A stretch of DNA of 64,000 bases from Coenobita brevimanus (taxonomy: Eukaryota > Arthropoda > Malacostraca > Decapoda > Coenobitidae): assembly GCA_032717465.1 (NCBI GenBank), contig CM064658.1, positions 9,335,481 to 9,399,480 of the forward strand, written 5' to 3'. Both the position numbers and the translations under genes were made by a program. Positions 60,955-64,000 of the stretch are shown piece by piece. Below the pieces are notes generated by a model, which was given only the letters and a program-made list of their open reading frames with translations, was not told the origin of the DNA and made no database searches. Every line of letters starts with the position of its first letter. Position 1 is the first letter of the stretch.

Positions 60955-61712
60955 TCAAGATCCGTTCATTTCGAGATGCCTGGACACACTGCGTTTGAAA
61001 GACTGGAGATCATAGGAAGTAGGAAATACAGACAGAGGGAGACAATTCCAGAGTTGACCTGCTGCATAAATGAAGGACTGGGAGTAACGGTTAACTCTTA
61101 CATTAGAGAGTTGGACAGAAAAGGGATGAGAGTTTGTTGCCAGACGGGTGCTACGTGCCCGTCGTAGAGGTGGAGGGATGAAACCAGGCAGTTCAGAGGA
61201 GCAGTGACCATTGAAGTTGCGATACAAAAGAGATAAAGATGCAACAGTGCTGCGAAGAGACAGAGGTTGAAGGGAGCCAGTAAGAGAAGGAGAGTTGATG
61301 AGACGAAAAGACTCTGACTCCACCCTATTGAGAAGAGCTGTATGTGGGGAGCTTCCCCACACGTGAGAGTTGTACTCTACACAGGGGCGAATAAAACCCG
61401 TGTATAAAGTCAATAACTGTCAGGGGTAAAGAAGGCACGTAGTAGGTTTAATACACCTAATCTCTTGGAAGCAGATTTTACAAGAGATGTAATATGATCT
61501 TTCCAAGATAAATCACGAGAGAATGAAACCCCCAGTATGTTTAAGGATGATGCAGGAATCAGCTGGATATTATTTAACATTAGTGGGTACTCCTGTGGAA
61601 GATTTTGTTGGGTTGATAGGTGTAAGAACTGAGTCTTTGATGCATTAAAAACAACAAGATTACTTCTACCCCAGTCAGAGATACGAGCCAAATCAGACAT
61701 TAGGTGTGTCAT
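60955..61712 (-). pseudogene. LINE ORF2 C-terminal part, broken
   Basis: Two overlapping frames, 61,712-61,410 and 61,413-60,955. They carry the RT thumb and C-terminal region (SNLVVFNASKTQFLHLSTQQ; GFIRPCVEYNSHVWG). A frame change near 61,411 replaces the two indels seen in the left-arm copy, so the lesions are independent. Confidence 0.85.
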
Positions 61713-62157
61713 AGCCTCATCCCTTGTTTGTTGAAGTAACTGCTGAGATGGACGTTGCAGGGACCGAATGGAAAGGTGAAGAGTGGAATCATCAGAGTAT
61801 GATGGGATAGGGTTAGATGTAGGCTTGAGCTTCGAAGGTCATTGAAGAATAAAAGGAAGAGAGTTGGTGATAGGACAGAGCCCTGAGGAACACCACTGTT
61901 GATAGATCTAGGAGAAGAACGGTGGCCGTCTACAACAGCAGCTATAGATCGACGAGAAAGGAAGCTATAGATGAAGACACAGATAGAAGGATAGAAACCG
62001 TAAGATGGCAGTTTGGAAATTCAAGATTTATGCCAGACTCGATCGAAAGCCTTTGAGATGTCAAGCGCAATGGCAAAGCTTTCGCCAAAGTCGCGAAAAG
62101 AGGATGACAATACTCAGTTTGTTTTCCTTTTTCCTATCGAGGCGAAGATGCATTTGC

Positions 62158-62309
62158 CAGGTTGGTGATGTTTGGCTGAATGTTTTGATGTCTGAATAAC
62201 AGTTGTATTTCAGATAATTACTAGGTTTCGATTCACATTACCAGTAATTTTTTTTAAATATAACGATGTTATTCAGACATGCTGCATTCAGCCAATTTTC
62301 ATCAACCTG
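62158..62309. mobile_element. Palindromic MITE inside the Jockey-like LINE
   Basis: About 43-bp imperfect terminal inverted repeats. The left end is caggttggtgatgtttggct then gaatg...gtctgaataac. The right end is gttattcagacatgctgc then attcagccaa...caacctg. LINE coding sequence resumes on both sides after a further few bases. No ORF. Target duplication not clear. Total 152 bp. Confidence 0.7.
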
Positions 62310-62485
62310 TCTGATGGTAGGTAAGAAGATTGCCAGTGGAGCGTCCCTGACGGAACCCATACTGACGATCAGAAAGATGCTTTAAAATTTTCTAGTTACG
62401 AACAGACTCGAAAACTTTTGAGACACAGGACGTTAATGCAACTGGGCGATTGTTATAGGGTTGGGAATGGTCACCCTTCTTTGGG

Positions 62486-62563
62486 ATTGCTCCATGGATC
62501 CCCTCAGATATGCACCATGGCCCCCTGACCGCCCGTGGCTTTCAGTCTGAGAACCACTGACGT
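62486..62563. mobile_element. hAT-like terminal fragment
   Basis: catggccccctgaccgcccg, then ttcagtctgagaaccactg, ends like the 3' terminus of the hAT at 47,709-48,879 (aagaaccactg). The other end is not found, so it is a fragment. Confidence 0.45.
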
Positions 62564-62564
62564 A

Positions 62565-62611
<47 letters not shown>

Positions 62612-62760
62612 TGACAGACAAACACAGACATGGATCGGTACCAACATACAGTAGTCAAGCAACAGAGAGAGAGAGAGAGAGAGAGAGATTCAATCGACCC
62701 TTCAATTAGGCTAAATGAAGCATTATGGAATACCTGACGTGATTTCCCACCCTTCACTAC

Positions 62761-62823
<63 letters not shown>
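62565..62823. repeat. (AC)n, (GA)n and (CT)n cluster
   Basis: AC at 62,565-62,608, GA at 62,663-62,689, CT at 62,764-62,823 (30 units). Confidence 0.95.
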
Positions 62824-62829
<6 letters not shown>

Positions 62830-63279
62830 TAATCCCTGCCTCCATGCGCCTATTTTATCCCTGTGTTTGTCAGTTACCTTTATTTCCGTAGGCAATGTGT
62901 GGCGCTTTTGTCGTCCACGCACAAAAACACTCGCAAAAACACACACACATACAAAATAATAGACTGTATAGGTACATTTTTCTCTTTGTTAATATCTTCA
63001 GTTCGATGACGTATACATTTTATCTTATTCTTACTCCCTGTAGACTATTTTGTTAAACTTTTGTAGATACTATTTATGTGGCTGGGTTAGTGACAGAATC
63101 CATCAACACCATCAAATCTTGGACCAGTATTCACTAACAAACGTACGATAAATCACACTCCCAGCCAGGCTCTGATTTGCCAGGAAAAACAAGGAAAGGA
63201 CCGATTCATCTCGTTCTTTTAGTTCTGTCTATAAAAATAAGGCTTAGTTAGGAGAGGAGCATTATCATGGGCTTACCAT

Positions 63280-63339
<60 letters not shown>

Positions 63340-63794
63340 GACAATGAAAGGGATGTGCAAAACCTCGTTTTTTTTTCCCCTGTAAAAACAAATATAAGTC
63401 ACGACAGAAAATCCCACTCTGATGCCTTTCCTTCAAATGAATAAAATCACTTGGATATAGACAAAATAAACCAATGAAATATGTCACTGGCTTCAAGGGG
63501 TTAACCGTATCACTAACATGATGTACAATTTTTGGTTTACTTTTTTGTACTATTGGTCGATTGTCTTAAGTCTTGGAGGGCGTCTAGCACGGAGGATGAA
63601 CTTAAGGAAAGTGTGCAATATGGAAGAAAGAAGGGTACCGACAAACAATGTTATCCACCTTAAGAAACACTTTTCATACTGCATGAGTTGATGAAGGCTG
63701 CATCTAACTACCATTTCGAGAAATATCTCTATGCCTAAATATAATCGTGTGGAAATATTATGATACACGTCATTTGACTGCAGGGGTTACGATA
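62824..63794. other. No gene seen; contains (GT)n
   Basis: (GT)n at 63,281-63,333. The remainder is unremarkable AT-rich sequence with short chance frames. Confidence 0.6.
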
Positions 63795-63990
63795 AGTGAC
63801 AAGAAACAGGAATGTTAGCATGGGAGAGAGGAAAGCATTGCATGACGGTACATATGTTCCATCACTAACGTAACTGTACAGCAGTGAGGCGTGGACGATC
63901 CTTGAGACACTAGTCAAGTGAAACCTGGTGAAATACTCACAGTTAACTGAAAAGAGCCTGTGAAGTGAAATGGAAGAGCGGACAAATGAG
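63795..63990 (+). pseudogene. RTE-type LINE C-terminal relic
   Basis: The plus strand reads TRNRNVSMGERKALHDGTYV, PSLT, a stop, then SSEAWTILETLVK. This matches the IRNREVSMEVKKLLHDS and LTYGSEAWTLLEG blocks of RTE-1 in order. It has several stops and no active site, and it is cut by the window end. Confidence 0.65.
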
Positions 63991-64000
63991 TGAGAAGATT

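Larger units (their letters stand above)
60861..62485 (-). mobile_element. Jockey-like LINE, second copy, 5'-truncated and interrupted
   Basis: Starts with poly(T) 60,861-60,877 (the poly(A) end on the minus strand). The order matches the 2,400-4,511 copy: C-terminal block (61,413-60,955), LGVSFSRDLSWKDHITSLVK (61,712-61,410), SGVPQ region near 61,900, DISKAFDRVWHK near 62,050, YGFRQGRST near 62,350, and the KGDHSQP region near 62,475. It is more decayed than the left-arm copy and carries a palindromic MITE at 62,158-62,309. The 5' end meets a hAT-like end. Confidence 0.85.

Overview
The window looks like repeat-dominated nuclear DNA of a decapod crustacean, most likely a crab. The reasons are very dense dinucleotide microsatellites ((AT)n, (AG)n, (GT)n, up to 235 bp pure), RTE-, CR1- and Jockey-type LINEs, tRNA-derived SINEs, hAT and mariner derivatives, and Penelope-like fragments. 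I found no convincing host protein-coding gene, rRNA gene or free-standing tRNA gene. The assignment to crab is inference from the style of the repeats.

Layout. A very large inverted repeat dominates: 1-16,196 is repeated in reverse orientation at 46,028-58,917, about 98-99% identical by eye, around a loop of about 30 kb. Both arms share, in mirrored order, a tRNA-type SINE, an old LINE relic split by a second SINE, a pyrimidine/purine tract, compound microsatellites, a fold-back element, and an RTE LINE relic that holds a hAT element and a mariner-type MITE. The arms differ by at least five clean insertions. Only the left arm has a Jockey-like LINE (2,400-4,511), a SINE (7,583-7,751) and an RTE LINE (13,109-16,058). 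Only the right arm has a truncated LINE (49,541-50,071) and a TA-flanked TIR element (53,361-54,538). The left arm runs into the window edge.

Loop. 16,462-22,859 is an almost intact LTR retrotransposon whose pol order is protease-integrase-reverse transcriptase-RNase H. This is the unusual Gmr1-like arrangement within Ty3/Gypsy. It has two 783-bp LTRs differing at six positions, a PBS, a PPT and one long gag-pol frame broken only near its end. A 30-bp minisatellite (23,671-24,330), a decayed tandem array (25,489-26,525) and a nearly full-length RTE LINE on the minus strand (27,367-30,287) follow. Next comes a second inverted repeat (31,147-32,639 against 35,252-36,643) around Tc1-like transposase remnants, then a nearly intact two-ORF CR1/L2-type LINE on the minus strand (38,005-41,919). 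A GC-rich unrecognised ORF (45,139-46,027) adjoins the inner edge of the right arm. Three fragments at the inner edges of the large repeat (16,063-16,196, 16,258-16,355, 46,028-46,160) carry a hammerhead-ribozyme-like core of the kind known from Penelope-like elements.

Beyond the right arm (58,960-64,000) lie microsatellites, a second Jockey-like LINE copy with a palindromic MITE inside it, a hAT end and an RTE relic. The genes here do not form a host pathway. The only coherent machineries are retrotransposon ones: gag-PR-IN-RT-RH in the LTR element, and ORF1 plus EN-RT ORF2 in the CR1-type LINE. Nested insertions give a relative chronology. The RTE-2 relic is oldest, then its hAT and mariner MITE, then the inverted duplication (or the split of two haplotypes), then the arm-specific insertions.
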